Positions 17,496-27,816 are shown, counted from the first letter of the stretch. The stretch: DNA of 64,000 bases from Beggiatoa leptomitoformis (GCF_001305575.3 NZ_CP012373.2:1488001-1552000); one strand, 5' to 3'. Translations and numbers: made by a program. The notes: generated by a model from the sequence alone, not told the origin.

Positions 17496-19691
17496 ATGTC
17501 CACAAAAATGGAGTTAGCAAACGCCTTGCTAGAACTAGAACAATTTAAAACGATACTAGACACTATCTTGGACAGTGTTTTCATGTTTACCCCTGATACA
17601 TATCGTTTTTTTTACGTGAATCGTGAAGGTGTGCAACGGTTTGGGTATAGTCAAACTGAATTCATGCAAATGAATATACTCTCTTTGATTCCGTCATTAA
17701 CAAACACACAACTAGAAAAAAATCTCATTTTACTCATAGAAAAACAAAAAACGTTTATTCGCTTTGAAACAACCGCCCAATGTAAAGACCAACAACAATT
17801 TCCTGTTGAAATATATCTACAATATATACAACAAAATAGCGAAAAACCGTACATCGTCAGCATTATTCGAGATATTTCTGAACGCTATACCACAGAACGA
17901 CAACTTCGAGAAAAAGAAGAACGTTATCACCAATTTTTTGAAACCAATCGCGCCATCAAACTCATCATTTCCCCAGCAACAGGCATTATTGAAGATGCGA
18001 ATCAAGCTGCTTGTGATTTTTATGGCTACAGCAAAAAACAGATTTTAACTAAAAAAATCAGTGATATAAACGTATTTACGCCTGAACAAATAAAAGAAGA
18101 AATGACTTTAGCCATTACAGAACAACGTCTATATTTTAATTTTCAACACCGCCTTGCATCGGGTGACATTCGTGATGTAGAAGTATATTCAGGGCCTATT
18201 TTAGTAAATGGTAAATACCTACTTTATTCAATTGTTCATGATATTACCGAACGACGACGAGCAGAAAAAGACCTACAACATGCAAAAGAGATTGCTGAAG
18301 CGGCAAATCGCGCAAAAACAACTTTTTTAGCCAATATGAGTCATGAATTACGTACACCTCTCAATGGCATTTTAGGCTATGCCCAAATTTTACAACGGGA
18401 TAAAACCCTCTCGACTCAACAACATGATGGGATTGATATTATTTATCGTAGTGGAGAATACTTACTCAATTTAATTAATGATGTCCTTGATTTAGCAAAA
18501 ATTGAGGCTGAACACGTTCAGCTATACGAAACAGATTTTCAATTTCAGCTTTTTTTAACAGAAATTACAAAACTATACCAACTACATGCCACACAAAAAG
18601 GACTTTCTTTTACATTTAACCCATTGACTTACTTACCAACAGGGATTAAAGCAGATGAAAAACGGCTTAGACAAATATTAGTAAACTTACTGAACAATGC
18701 GATTAAATTTACCAAACAAGGCGGCGTTACCTTTACCGTAGGCTATGATGAACAACAAATGATGTGTTTTCAAATAGAAGACACAGGAATCGGTATTGCC
18801 CCTGAAGAGCTAGAAAAAATTTTCCTTCCCTTTCAACAAGGAGGAGACCAGCGTTATCGCGCGGATGGAATGGGATTAGGTTTATCAATCACACATCAAC
18901 TGATAGAACTGATGGGCGGTAAAATTCATGTTCGTAGCACACTAGGCAAAGGTAGTCTTTTTTGGTTCTCCATCCCCTTAAAAAATGCTACCTATTTACA
19001 ATCATCAACCATCGTATCTCCCCAAATTATTACTGGTTATCAAGGTAATTCTCTATCTATTCTAGTCGTGGACGACTATTGGGAAAATAGAGCTGTTTTA
19101 CAAGGATTACTAAAACCATTAGGGTTTATTATCATTGAAGCCAGTAACGGACTAGAATGTATAGAAAAAGCTGACAAGCTGAGACCTGATTTAATTCTCA
19201 TTGATTTAGTAATGCCAACCATGGATGGTTTTGAAGCGGTTAGGCGTATGCGTAAAATTGATGCCCTCAAACAAACGCCTATTATTGCAATATCTGCCAG
19301 TATTTTTGAATTACCACTTGAAGCAAGTATAGAAGCAGGTTGTAATAGTTTTTTACCCAAACCTATTCAAGTAGAGGATTTACTCGATAAACTGCGCGTT
19401 TTTCTAAATATTCAATGGCAATACGCAAAACCAAAACCAGTAGAAAATATCGTTATGGCAGAATCACCACATCGGCGAACAAAAATTGTTTTAGCCGGGT
19501 TATCTAATATAGATACTAACGAATTGCGTGAGTTAAGCACACGAGGTGATATTAATGGCATTTTACGCAAACTCCAAATAATAGAACAAGAGCACCCCCA
19601 TCTACATGAAATAACACAATATTTACAAGAAATGGCGCGTAATTTCCAAATTGATGAAATTCGAGAATTAATGATTCAAGCATCAACTTAA
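17496..19691 (+). CDS. Soluble PAS-PAS hybrid histidine kinase
   Basis: 731 residues without a membrane segment, so a cytoplasmic sensor. PAS domains at about 14-130 and 145-255; short coiled coil; HisKA with phospho-acceptor His283 in [11 protein letters not shown]; HATPase with N397 (NLLNNAIKF), DTGIG at 429-433 and GLGLS near 461; receiver domain about 521-635 with Asp570 and Lys622; then a helical tail of about 95 residues. The kinase-receiver-tail part is clearly paralogous to the kinase at 21580, down to the ISGYQG/ITGYQG linker before the receiver. No ribosome site is obvious at the ATG. It ends 3 bases before the convergent GNAT gene. Confidence 0.93.
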   Translation: MSTKMELANALLELEQFKTILDTILDSVFMFTPDTYRFFYVNREGVQRFGYSQTEFMQMNILSLIPSLTNTQLEKNLILLIEKQKTFIRFETTAQCKDQQQFPVEIYLQYIQQNSEKPYIVSIIRDISERYTTERQLREKEERYHQFFETNRAIKLIISPATGIIEDANQAACDFYGYSKKQILTKKISDINVFTPEQIKEEMTLAITEQRLYFNFQHRLASGDIRDVEVYSGPILVNGKYLLYSIVHDITERRRAEKDLQHAKEIAEAANRAKTTFLANMSHELRTPLNGILGYAQILQRDKTLSTQQHDGIDIIYRSGEYLLNLINDVLDLAKIEAEHVQLYETDFQFQLFLTEITKLYQLHATQKGLSFTFNPLTYLPTGIKADEKRLRQILVNLLNNAIKFTKQGGVTFTVGYDEQQMMCFQIEDTGIGIAPEELEKIFLPFQQGGDQRYRADGMGLGLSITHQLIELMGGKIHVRSTLGKGSLFWFSIPLKNATYLQSSTIVSPQIITGYQGNSLSILVVDDYWENRAVLQGLLKPLGFIIIEASNGLECIEKADKLRPDLILIDLVMPTMDGFEAVRRMRKIDALKQTPIIAISASIFELPLEASIEAGCNSFLPKPIQVEDLLDKLRVFLNIQWQYAKPKPVENIVMAESPHRRTKIVLAGLSNIDTNELRELSTRGDINGILRKLQIIEQEHPHLHEITQYLQEMARNFQIDEIRELMIQAST

Positions 19692-19694
19692 TCA

Positions 19695-20183
19695 TTACAC
19701 TTTCTGTTTAACATACGCCTGTAATTGCTCACGACTCAATTTACAATTTACCCATTCAGGGTCAAAAACCGCCCCTAAGCGTTTATAAAAACGAATCGCA
19801 GGCTCGTTCCAATCTAAAACTTGCCAATGTAATTTCCCCACATTTTGCGTCACTGCTTCCCTGATTAAGGCATCAAATAGCAAATAACCTACACCTTGCC
19901 CACGATGAGCTTCATTAACAACTAAATCATCAACATATAAAGATTTCCCTTTCCATGTTGAATAACTGTAATAATACAAAATCATCCCGACAACTTCTTT
20001 TTTAGCCGTTTCTGCGACAAAAAACTCAAAATAAGCCCGCTCACCAAACCCATCTTGTAATAATTGTTCAGGTGTATTAATAACTTCACTCAATGCATTT
20101 TCATAAATTGCTAAAGTCTTTACTAATGCAAAGACGACAGGAATATCATCAGCAACGCCTTTTCGTACACTATAATTGGTCAT
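19695..20183 (-). CDS. GNAT N-acetyltransferase, diamine (SSAT-like) type
   Basis: 162 residues. It matches the spermidine/spermine and thialysine acetyltransferase subgroup: VADDIPVVFALVKTLAIYE at the N terminus, acceptor-site YVDDLVVNEAHRG, the acetyl-CoA loop HRGQGVG (Q/RxxGxG) and WNEPAIRFYKRLGA at the C terminus. It probably acetylates a polyamine or a lysine-like amine; the substrate cannot be told from sequence. Same strand as the radical SAM gene upstream, 31 bases away, perhaps co-transcribed. Confidence 0.85.
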   Translation of the reverse strand: MTNYSVRKGVADDIPVVFALVKTLAIYENALSEVINTPEQLLQDGFGERAYFEFFVAETAKKEVVGMILYYYSYSTWKGKSLYVDDLVVNEAHRGQGVGYLLFDALIREAVTQNVGKLHWQVLDWNEPAIRFYKRLGAVFDPEWVNCKLSREQLQAYVKQKV

Positions 20184-20214
20184 ATTGGTTTTCTAACCCC
20201 TTAAACTTAAAAGT

Positions 20215-21396
20215 CTATGAGTAATGTTGTTGATATAATTTTGCTAATTGCTTCAGTTTTTCATTTGTATGCTTAAAAAACAATTTATATGACTCACAAA
20301 AATGATTGTGTCCTTTATCGTTAGGGTCACGAATACGGTCTTTTACACATCCACCATAACAATGTGTCAACCATTCACATTGACGACATTCTGCGTCTAA
20401 TTGTGCCTTACGTTCACCAAAAGCAGTATGTGCAGCAGAGTCAAAAGCCATTTTTAGCGGGGTTTCATGCAGATTACCAACGCGCGTATTTTGTGATACA
20501 AGAAAATCACAGGAAAATAAATCGCCATTATACTCAACGACTAAATAGTCATTGCATCGTTCATGTAAGACACAATGGTCTGGCTCAATGCCTATATACG
20601 TTTGTAAAATACCATCAAAAAAGCGAATGGAGGTTTTTTGTTGCAACCGATTAAAATCAAAATCTTTTAACCATACGTCAAATAATTGGTTTAAAAAACG
20701 TCCATAATTTCGCGCACTCACAGAAAAGGGAGCAGCAATTTTAGGGTTAGTGGGATGACGTTCAACAATAGGACTAAACTGCATAAAAATAAAACCATTT
20801 TTTACAAAAAAATCATAGATTTCTTTAGCATATTGTACTGAATAATCATTAACCGTCGCTAATACATTAACAGCAACCCCTTTTTGTAATAATAGCTGGG
20901 CATTAGCAAAAACCCGTTTAAATGTGCCTTGTCCCTGACGGTCTTTACGATAATGGTCATGTATATGTTCTGTACCATCTAAGGAAATACCGACTAAAAA
21001 TTGTTCTTGCTGTAGAAAGTCTGCCCATTCTTCATCGAGTAAAAAACCGCTAGTTTGTAAGGCATTAGCAAAATGTCGTCCCTGTGCCCATTTTTTTTGT
21101 AGGGCAACCACTTTACGGAAAAAATCCACCCCCAAAACGGTTGGTTCTCCCCCTTGCCAAATAAAGCTTGGATTATCTGCACAGGAGAACATTTCTATAA
21201 TCAGTTTTTCTAAGGTCTCGTCATTCATGCGGTGTGCTGAGGGATGTCCTGCATAAAGATGATGCTTGTCTAGGTAAAAACAGTATTCACAGCGTAAATT
21301 ACAAAATGAACCCATCGGTTTAATTAAGATACTACGTAACGATTTTGCAGTACTAATTGTTTTAATTGGAATATTAGGAAATGTATGTGTTGTCAT
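20215..21396 (-). CDS. Radical SAM/SPASM protein of the anaerobic sulfatase-maturating enzyme type
   Basis: 393 residues from the ATG at 21396; a TTG at 21483 would add 29 residues with no family match. The radical SAM cluster is Cys32, Cys36, Cys39 in CNLRCEYCF. The C-terminal SPASM region carries cysteines for two more iron-sulfur clusters, including the CX2CX5CX3C set in ECRQCEWLTHCYGGC. The family (anSME) oxidises a Cys or Ser of sulfatases to formylglycine. No sulfatase gene lies in the window, so the substrate is unknown; related SPASM enzymes modify peptides. It lies between two paralogous kinase genes and beside a GNAT gene. Confidence 0.88.
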   Translation of the reverse strand: MTTHTFPNIPIKTISTAKSLRSILIKPMGSFCNLRCEYCFYLDKHHLYAGHPSAHRMNDETLEKLIIEMFSCADNPSFIWQGGEPTVLGVDFFRKVVALQKKWAQGRHFANALQTSGFLLDEEWADFLQQEQFLVGISLDGTEHIHDHYRKDRQGQGTFKRVFANAQLLLQKGVAVNVLATVNDYSVQYAKEIYDFFVKNGFIFMQFSPIVERHPTNPKIAAPFSVSARNYGRFLNQLFDVWLKDFDFNRLQQKTSIRFFDGILQTYIGIEPDHCVLHERCNDYLVVEYNGDLFSCDFLVSQNTRVGNLHETPLKMAFDSAAHTAFGERKAQLDAECRQCEWLTHCYGGCVKDRIRDPNDKGHNHFCESYKLFFKHTNEKLKQLAKLYQQHYS

Positions 21397-21579
21397 TATG
21401 ATAAAGCCTGTTAGAAAAATAAAAAAATAGTCTAAATACGTTGCTTGATAGCATAAAGGCGGTATTTTTACGATAGCATTCAAATAAGCTACTATGAATA
21501 AGTAAACACTTATTTAGCTGTTGATTAACCTATAGCAAATAAATTTCTCTAATACATTATATTTTAGGAGGATACGACA

Positions 21580-23625
21580 TTGTCACATTATTTTCGTCAA
21601 AGTCGCCTACTGATTTGTTTTTTACTTATCTTATTTGTTTTCTTAGGTATTGCTGGTTTTTTGATTACATCACATCAAAAAAGTTTACTAATGGAGAACG
21701 AAAAAAATCGGATTGCGCTGGAATTGGATTTAATCAGTGGTTTTATTAAAGAATCTTTTTTAAAACGGGATTATAACGCGGTTAGCTTGTTTTTATCAGA
21801 TTGGGGACAACAACGAAAATATATTGTTAGCATCAACGCAACGTTAAAGAATAATTTTGCATTGGCTCATTACCAACGCGCAACAACAGCAACAGAAACC
21901 TTTATGGTTTATAAAAATATTAGCTTTTCTGCGACAAACGCATTAACCATAGAAATAGTCAGTGATTTAGATAATATCCAGCAGATTATTTTCACCTTAA
22001 ATAAGCAATTATTGAGTATTGCCTTGCTAATTGTCATGGTGTTAGGCATTGCAATATGGATTGTATTGAAGAAAATCGCTTTGATTCCAATGGAACAAGA
22101 AATCGAGCGGCGCACACAAGCATTGCGTGAGATGAATCAGGCATTACATGTAGCAAAGCAAACCGCTGAAGACGCACAATATAATGCTGAGGCTGCCGCT
22201 GTTGAGGCAGAAGAAGCAGCCGCACGAGCCGAAATTGCCAATCAAGCAAAAAGTATTTTTCTTGCCAATATGAGTCATGAATTGCGTACACCGCTGAATG
22301 GCATTTTAGGTTATACACAGATATTACAACGAGATGAGTCTTTATCCGCACAACAAAAAACAGGGGTAAATATTATTCATCGATGTGGAAATTATTTATT
22401 GACTTTAATCAATGATATTTTGGATTTATCTAAAATTGAAGCGGATAGGATGGAGCTATATTGTTTAGATATTAATTTTACAGAGTTTTTAGATGATATT
22501 GTCGAACTTTTCTGCATTCGAGCAGAGCAGAAAGGGATTATGTTTATTTTTGAACGTGTAACCGCACTACCCGCAGGAATTTATGGTGATGATAGGCGAT
22601 TGCGGCAGATTTTAATTAATTTATTAGGGAATGCCGTGAAGTTTACCGAGCAGGGTGGGGTAAATTTTAAAGTTGCTTATCGAGCAGGTAAAGTACGATT
22701 TGATATTGAAGATACAGGTATGGGTATTTCTGAAGAGGAACTTGATACTATTTTCCTTCCTTTTCATCAAGTTTGTAGTATTACTAATAAAATAGAAGGG
22801 GCTGGTTTAGGGTTATCAATCACGAAAAGGTTAGTTGCGTTGATGCAAGGGAATATAGGGGTTAGCAGTCAGCTACATAAGGGAAGTCATTTTTGGGTTG
22901 AAATAGCCTTGCCCGAGCGGTCAACAATTATTAAAACACATACAAATAATCCGTTAATTATTAGTGGTTATCAGGGTGAGAAAAAAACAATTTTAGTCAT
23001 TGACGACCGTTGGGAAAATCGCTCCGTATTGGTTAATTTATTAAAACCACTGGGGTTTATGCTCATAGAAGCAATTAATGGTAAAGAGGGTTTAGATAAG
23101 GCAATGCAGCAAAAACCTGATTTAATCATTACCGATTTAGTTATGCCTGTTATGGATGGTTTTGAGTTTGCACGGCGATTGCGGAAAAATCCAGATTTGC
23201 GGTTAATTCCCATTATCGCTACTTCTGCCAGTGTTTTTGAACATCCACAAGAAGAAAGCATGTTAGCAGGCTGTGATTCATTTATTGCAAAACCAATTCG
23301 TGTAGAGTTGTTATTGGTGCAATTAGAACTGCATTTAAGGCTGTCTTGGTTGTATGAAAAAGGTGAAAGACCTGCATTGCCATTGGATGAATCGCTTTCT
23401 TTTTCAGATAGATGGGTTGGAAAAATTACATTGAGCATGGAACAGGTAACCCGTTTAATAGAATTAGCCAAGATGGGTGATATTCATGGCATTTTTCTCG
23501 CGTTAGATGCGATTGAGGCAACAACTGAAGAGCATGAGTTTACACAAAAAATTCGTGAGTTAGCACATGATTTTGAAACAGATGTTATTTGTCAGCTATT
23601 GCAGAATTATCAGAAAACCCAGTAA
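21580..23625 (+). CDS. Membrane hybrid histidine kinase
   Basis: 681 residues, starting at TTG 21580 with a strong AGGAGG at 21566-21571. Two membrane segments (about 12-31 and 145-164) bracket a short 110-residue periplasmic sensor without recognised fold. A coiled coil very rich in Ala/Glu (175-225) leads to HisKA His233 in [11 protein letters not shown], an HATPase (N350 region, DTGMG 378-382), a receiver with Asp519, and a helical tail. From the HisKA domain onward it is a close paralogue of the kinase at 17496; only the sensor half differs. The divergent radical SAM gene shares the intergenic region. Confidence 0.93.
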   Translation: MSHYFRQSRLLICFLLILFVFLGIAGFLITSHQKSLLMENEKNRIALELDLISGFIKESFLKRDYNAVSLFLSDWGQQRKYIVSINATLKNNFALAHYQRATTATETFMVYKNISFSATNALTIEIVSDLDNIQQIIFTLNKQLLSIALLIVMVLGIAIWIVLKKIALIPMEQEIERRTQALREMNQALHVAKQTAEDAQYNAEAAAVEAEEAAARAEIANQAKSIFLANMSHELRTPLNGILGYTQILQRDESLSAQQKTGVNIIHRCGNYLLTLINDILDLSKIEADRMELYCLDINFTEFLDDIVELFCIRAEQKGIMFIFERVTALPAGIYGDDRRLRQILINLLGNAVKFTEQGGVNFKVAYRAGKVRFDIEDTGMGISEEELDTIFLPFHQVCSITNKIEGAGLGLSITKRLVALMQGNIGVSSQLHKGSHFWVEIALPERSTIIKTHTNNPLIISGYQGEKKTILVIDDRWENRSVLVNLLKPLGFMLIEAINGKEGLDKAMQQKPDLIITDLVMPVMDGFEFARRLRKNPDLRLIPIIATSASVFEHPQEESMLAGCDSFIAKPIRVELLLVQLELHLRLSWLYEKGERPALPLDESLSFSDRWVGKITLSMEQVTRLIELAKMGDIHGIFLALDAIEATTEEHEFTQKIRELAHDFETDVICQLLQNYQKTQ

Positions 23626-23841
23626 TAGCGTCATACGTAGATTTTATCTTTTTTATAGTGATAAATAGTTATTTATTATGGGAAAAATCGTTGAATAACC
23701 GAGTTAATAAGGTGAGAGAGAATAATATTCTTGGTTTCTCATTATTGAGACAATTAATTTATTTTGATACTGTTTTATCATGACTGGCTTTTTTATCCAA
23801 GTCAGCATTCTCAGAATTGCTAACATTGAGAGTATTAAAAG

Positions 23842-23875
23842 AAAAACCCTCGCCTATTTACAGACGAGGGTTTTT
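23842..23875. terminator. Bidirectional terminator
   Basis: Perfect 11-bp stem AAAAACCCTCG (23842-23852) and CGAGGGTTTTT (23865-23875), loop of 12, followed by TT on the plus strand. It serves the kinase gene on the left and the convergent ybaK, which ends 10 bases to the right. Confidence 0.85.
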
Positions 23876-23884
23876 TTGTCCTAT

Positions 23885-24370
23885 TTATTCAACGGCGACA
23901 GTCACTAATATTGGTTTTAACACGCGCTGGGCTTCTTGTGGAGAAAGGCTAATAAGATAGCCACGTTTACCGCCATTTAGATAAATCGTGGGCAGTTGTA
24001 AAATACTTTCTTCCATATAAATAGGCATGGGTTTACGTGTGCCAAAAGGTGATGTGCCACCCACCAAATATCCTGAATGTTTGTTTGCAATCTCGGGTGT
24101 ACAGGGTTTTATCTGTTTGACGTTAAGCAGGCGCGCAAGTTGTTTCGTAGAAACTTCTTTATCACCGTGCATCAGCACAATCAACGGATTTTTCTGTTCA
24201 TCTTCCATTATCAAGGTTTTTATAACGCTGTTTTCTGGCACGCCTAGGGCTTGTGCAGAAACAGTTGTTCCCCCTTTTTCTACATATTCATAGAGATGAT
24301 GTTCAATATCAACATGCGCCTCTCGCAATGCGCGAATGGCGGGGGTAACAGGATATTTGGCAGTGGACAT
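23885..24370 (-). CDS. ybaK: Cys-tRNA(Pro)/Cys-tRNA(Cys) deacylase, YbaK/EbsC family
   Basis: Trans-editing enzyme that clears mischarged Cys-tRNA(Pro). It has 161 residues, typical. Family landmarks are KTLIMEDE near residue 46 (lysine in the active pocket), LMHGDKEV near 65 and GGTSPFGTRKPMPIY near 104, the loop characteristic of YbaK. It starts 5 bases after the stop of the ABC exporter gene, so the two are probably translated from one mRNA. Confidence 0.92.
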   Translation of the reverse strand: MSTAKYPVTPAIRALREAHVDIEHHLYEYVEKGGTTVSAQALGVPENSVIKTLIMEDEQKNPLIVLMHGDKEVSTKQLARLLNVKQIKPCTPEIANKHSGYLVGGTSPFGTRKPMPIYMEESILQLPTIYLNGGKRGYLISLSPQEAQRVLKPILVTVAVE

Positions 24371-24375
24371 GCGTT

Positions 24376-26205
24376 TTATGCCTCGACTGGGATTTTTTTA
24401 TCTTCTGCAAATTGCAGTTTCAGTAAATTATTGTAGATACCTGTGCTTAAGTTCGCCAGTTCTTCATGTGCACCTGACTCAGCAATATTTCCTTCATCAA
24501 TAACATAGATGCGGTCAACTTTACGAATCGTTGCTAAACGATGGGCAATAACAATGGTGGTTCGCCCTTCCATTAGTTTTTCTAGGGCTTGTTGCACGAG
24601 CCGTTCTGATTCTGCATCTAGCGAGCTGGTTGCTTCGTCTAAAATTAGAATGGTTGGGTCTTTGAGTATCGCACGCGCAATGGCGATGCGTTGACGCTGT
24701 CCACCCGAGAGTTTTACGCCCCGTTCACCAACAAGGGTATCAAGTCCTTCAGGGAAATTATTGATAAATTCTAAGGCATTTGCTTGATTAGCAGCGTTGG
24801 TAATCTCTGCTTCGCTTGCGTTAGGGTTGCCATATAAAATATTTTCCCGAATCGTTCCGCCAAACAGAATCACTTCTTGCGGCACGATGCCGATATTATG
24901 GCGATATAAGGTTAAGTTGTAGTCTTCAATGGGTTTTCCATCCAGTAGGATTTTGCCTGTATCTACGTTGTAAAAACGGAGTAACAGTTGGATAAGGGTA
25001 GATTTACCCGCGCCACTGTATCCAACCAAAGCAACTTTTTCACCCGATTGAATCTTAATATTTATCCCTTTTAAAACAGGGGTATCTTTGCGTGTTGGAT
25101 AGGCAAAGCTAACATTTTGATATTCAATTGCGCCTTGAAATTTTAAGGGTGTTGTTGGTATGGCAGAAAGGCTTAATTCACTAGGTTCATCAAGGAGTTC
25201 TACTATACGTTCAGTTGCACCGACCGCTTTTTGCAAGGTGCTGTAAATATCGCCAAGTCCGCCAATTGAACCGCCAATAAACATGGTATAGATAATGAAG
25301 GAACTCAGGTCGCCTATAGAAATTGTCCCCGCTTTTACCAAACTCGCGCCGTACCATAAAACTAAAACGATACTGCCAAATAACGCGAAAATAATGAAGG
25401 AGATAAACGCACCACGATATTTAGCATTAGATAATGCAATTTGTACGACTTGATTTAATGATTGCGCATAGCGATTGACTTCAAAGGCTTCATTGGTAAA
25501 GGCTTTTACCATGCTAATCGATTGTAAGGTTTCTTCTACAACGATATTGGCTTTGGCTAATTCATCTTGTGTCTTACGCGATAAACGACGAATAAATTTA
25601 CCGAAAATAATCGCCGCGAGAACTAATACAGGAAACACCAACAGCATAAAAATAGTTAATTCTGGTGTAATAATAAAAAGGATACCGACACCAATGACTA
25701 GAATGAGGGTTTGGCGTATCAGTTCGGAGAGGGTAACGGAAAAAGTATCTTGTAATAACCCTACGTCTGCGGTAAGGCGACTAATTAATTCACCTGCCCG
25801 TTGATTATCATAGAAGTGCATGGGTAGTGTCATAAATTTTTCGTATAAACTTTTACGAATGTCTGCAATGGTGGATTCTGTCACTTTAGACATGAAGAAA
25901 ATACGGAAAAAGGAAAAAATACTTTGGATTGCAAGTACTGCAATTAATAATAAAGCCAGTTCATTTATATCATTAACAAATCCATAACTTTTCCCCATTG
26001 CCGTATCGATTAATCGACCTGCTAAAAAGGGAAATGCTAGTAAGACGGTACTAGAAAAAAATAAACTGACCATCGCTGCGAGAAAATAGCCGCGATAAGG
26101 ACGGGTAAATTGATAAAGACCAAGTAAATGTCTTACCCCTGATTTATCTAAAGGACGTTTAGGTAAATCAGCATGTGGATACTGTTGTCGTTTTAAAAGT
26201 GCCAT
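24376..26205 (-). CDS. MsbA-type ABC exporter (fused permease and ATPase)
   Basis: 609 residues: a short N-terminal extension, six membrane helices between about 40 and 310, then the nucleotide-binding domain. Walker A GYSGAGKS is at 395-402, the LSGGQ signature near 505, and Walker B ILILDEATSS follows. The typical homodimeric exporter of lipids, peptides or drugs; it also resembles half-transporters of the ABCB group. The substrate cannot be deduced. Downstream partner ybaK is unlikely to be related in function. Confidence 0.93.
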   Translation of the reverse strand: MALLKRQQYPHADLPKRPLDKSGVRHLLGLYQFTRPYRGYFLAAMVSLFFSSTVLLAFPFLAGRLIDTAMGKSYGFVNDINELALLLIAVLAIQSIFSFFRIFFMSKVTESTIADIRKSLYEKFMTLPMHFYDNQRAGELISRLTADVGLLQDTFSVTLSELIRQTLILVIGVGILFIITPELTIFMLLVFPVLVLAAIIFGKFIRRLSRKTQDELAKANIVVEETLQSISMVKAFTNEAFEVNRYAQSLNQVVQIALSNAKYRGAFISFIIFALFGSIVLVLWYGASLVKAGTISIGDLSSFIIYTMFIGGSIGGLGDIYSTLQKAVGATERIVELLDEPSELSLSAIPTTPLKFQGAIEYQNVSFAYPTRKDTPVLKGINIKIQSGEKVALVGYSGAGKSTLIQLLLRFYNVDTGKILLDGKPIEDYNLTLYRHNIGIVPQEVILFGGTIRENILYGNPNASEAEITNAANQANALEFINNFPEGLDTLVGERGVKLSGGQRQRIAIARAILKDPTILILDEATSSLDAESERLVQQALEKLMEGRTTIVIAHRLATIRKVDRIYVIDEGNIAESGAHEELANLSTGIYNNLLKLQFAEDKKIPVEA

Positions 26206-26405
26206 ACCTGAATTCTCAACTACGAATGGAGCTAAAGGGAAATAGTATAAAACATTCCTTAAATTGATATGAGGATTCTATTCTCACACTATAAATTGGT
26301 GTTGTTGAATCGTTATAATTCTTGAAGAAACGTGAGCTTTATATCACTATCAATAGTGTCTTATAAATGGGTTCTATACAGGGTATTTAACAGCAGGAGG
26401 ATGAA

Positions 26406-27002
26406 ATGATGTCCATAGAAGCAATAATTGCATTGGTTGTGCTGGCTATTATTTGTTTATATATTATTGTAATTTATAATAAATTAGTTACGCTACGTAA
26501 CCGATTTAAAAATGCGTTTTCACAAATTGATGTGCAGTTAAAACGGCGTTATGACTTAATCCCGAATCTGGTTGAAACGGCAAAAGCCTATATGAAACAC
26601 GAGCGCGAAACCTTAGAAGCGGTGATTAAAGCCCGTAATCAGGCAGCGAGTGCGGCAAAGATAGCCACAGAACATCCCGAAAATGCACAAGCGATTAAAG
26701 GATTAATGGGAGCAGAAGCCTTGTTGACAGGGTCATTAAGCCATTTATTCGCCTTATCAGAAAATTATCCTGATTTAAAAGCTGATTTGACGATGGCGCA
26801 ACTGACAGAAGAATTAACCAGTACAGAAAATCGCGTTGCGTTTGCGCGGCAGGCATATAACGATGCAGTTATGTTTTATAACACTTATCGTGAACAATTC
26901 CCCAATGTATTTGTCGCCAGTGCAACCCAATTTACTGAAGCACAATTGTTCGAAATAGAATCCCCCAAAGAGCGCGAAACGGTACGAGTGGCGTTTAATT
27001 AA
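26406..27002 (+). CDS. LemA family membrane protein
   Basis: 198 residues. One N-terminal membrane helix (about 4-25) then the LemA four-helix domain with the conserved start LRNRFKNAFSQIDVQLKRR and YDLIPNLVETAK. The family is widespread, function not settled. AGGAGGATGA upstream gives a strong ribosome site; ATG at 26406 or 26409. tatD follows after 31 bases. Confidence 0.93.
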   Translation: MMSIEAIIALVVLAIICLYIIVIYNKLVTLRNRFKNAFSQIDVQLKRRYDLIPNLVETAKAYMKHERETLEAVIKARNQAASAAKIATEHPENAQAIKGLMGAEALLTGSLSHLFALSENYPDLKADLTMAQLTEELTSTENRVAFARQAYNDAVMFYNTYREQFPNVFVASATQFTEAQLFEIESPKERETVRVAFN

Positions 27003-27033
27003 ACGGGTCAAACGCCTCATATAGGCAATACGG

Positions 27034-27816
27034 ATGAATCCCACACTACCCCAACTTATTGATAGTCATTCTCACTTTGACGCAGACGAATTCGCCTCTG
27101 ATCGTATGGCCGTCTTTACACGTGCGCAAATGGCAAATGTCACGCTACAAATTGTACCCGCTGTCTGCTTTCGTTGGTGGGAACAATTACGTAATGTTTG
27201 CCAAACTTACACGGGATTATATCCTGCTTATGGCTTACATCCACTGTATCTGGCAGAGCATGACCCCCGTCATTTAACTGCCCTGCCAACATGGCTAACC
27301 CAAGAATCTGCCGTTGCGGTGGGCGAATGTGGTTTAGACTATTATGTAGCAGGATTAGACGCTGAAAAACAAGCCTATTTTTTCACAACACAATTACAAA
27401 TAGCAGTCGATTTACAATTACCTGTTATCATTCATGCCCGTCGTGCAGTTGAAGCGGTTATTCAACACTTGCGCCGCTTTCCGCGTAGTCGCGGCGTTAT
27501 ACACAGTTTTGCAGGCAGTGAGCAACAAGCGCGACAATTGCTAGATTTAGGATTTTACCTGAGTTTTGGCGGGCCCATTACCTATCCAAACGCGCATAAA
27601 TTACGAAAATTAGTGCAAGTTTTACCGCTAGACGGTATCTTGTTAGAAACCGATTCTCCAGACCAACCCCTAGCAACACATCGAGGAGAACGGAATGAAC
27701 CCGCTTATTTAACTGAAGTTTTACAAACAATGGCAATATTGCGCCAACAATCGCCCGCAGAAATTGCACACATCACCACCTGTAACACCCTTGAATTATT
27801 TGGTTTAAAACAATGA
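27034..27816 (+). CDS. TatD family metal-dependent deoxyribonuclease
   Basis: 260 residues. TIM-barrel metallohydrolase with the opening metal motif DSHSHFD (10-16), VGECGLDYY near 100 (metal glutamate), VIIHARRA near 132, HSFAGS near 153 and ETDSPDQP near 209. Members are 3'-5' exonucleases acting in repair and quality control. It has YjjV-like features. Its stop overlaps the tcdA start by 4 bases, so the two are translationally coupled. Confidence 0.92.
   Translation: MNPTLPQLIDSHSHFDADEFASDRMAVFTRAQMANVTLQIVPAVCFRWWEQLRNVCQTYTGLYPAYGLHPLYLAEHDPRHLTALPTWLTQESAVAVGECGLDYYVAGLDAEKQAYFFTTQLQIAVDLQLPVIIHARRAVEAVIQHLRRFPRSRGVIHSFAGSEQQARQLLDLGFYLSFGGPITYPNAHKLRKLVQVLPLDGILLETDSPDQPLATHRGERNEPAYLTEVLQTMAILRQQSPAEIAHITTCNTLELFGLKQ

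Noticed and set aside
20215-21396. Ribosomally made peptide (RiPP) cluster around the SPASM enzyme
   Set aside because: No short Cys- or core-peptide-like gene was found in the gaps next to it, and the enzyme matches anSME more closely than peptide-modifying enzymes.
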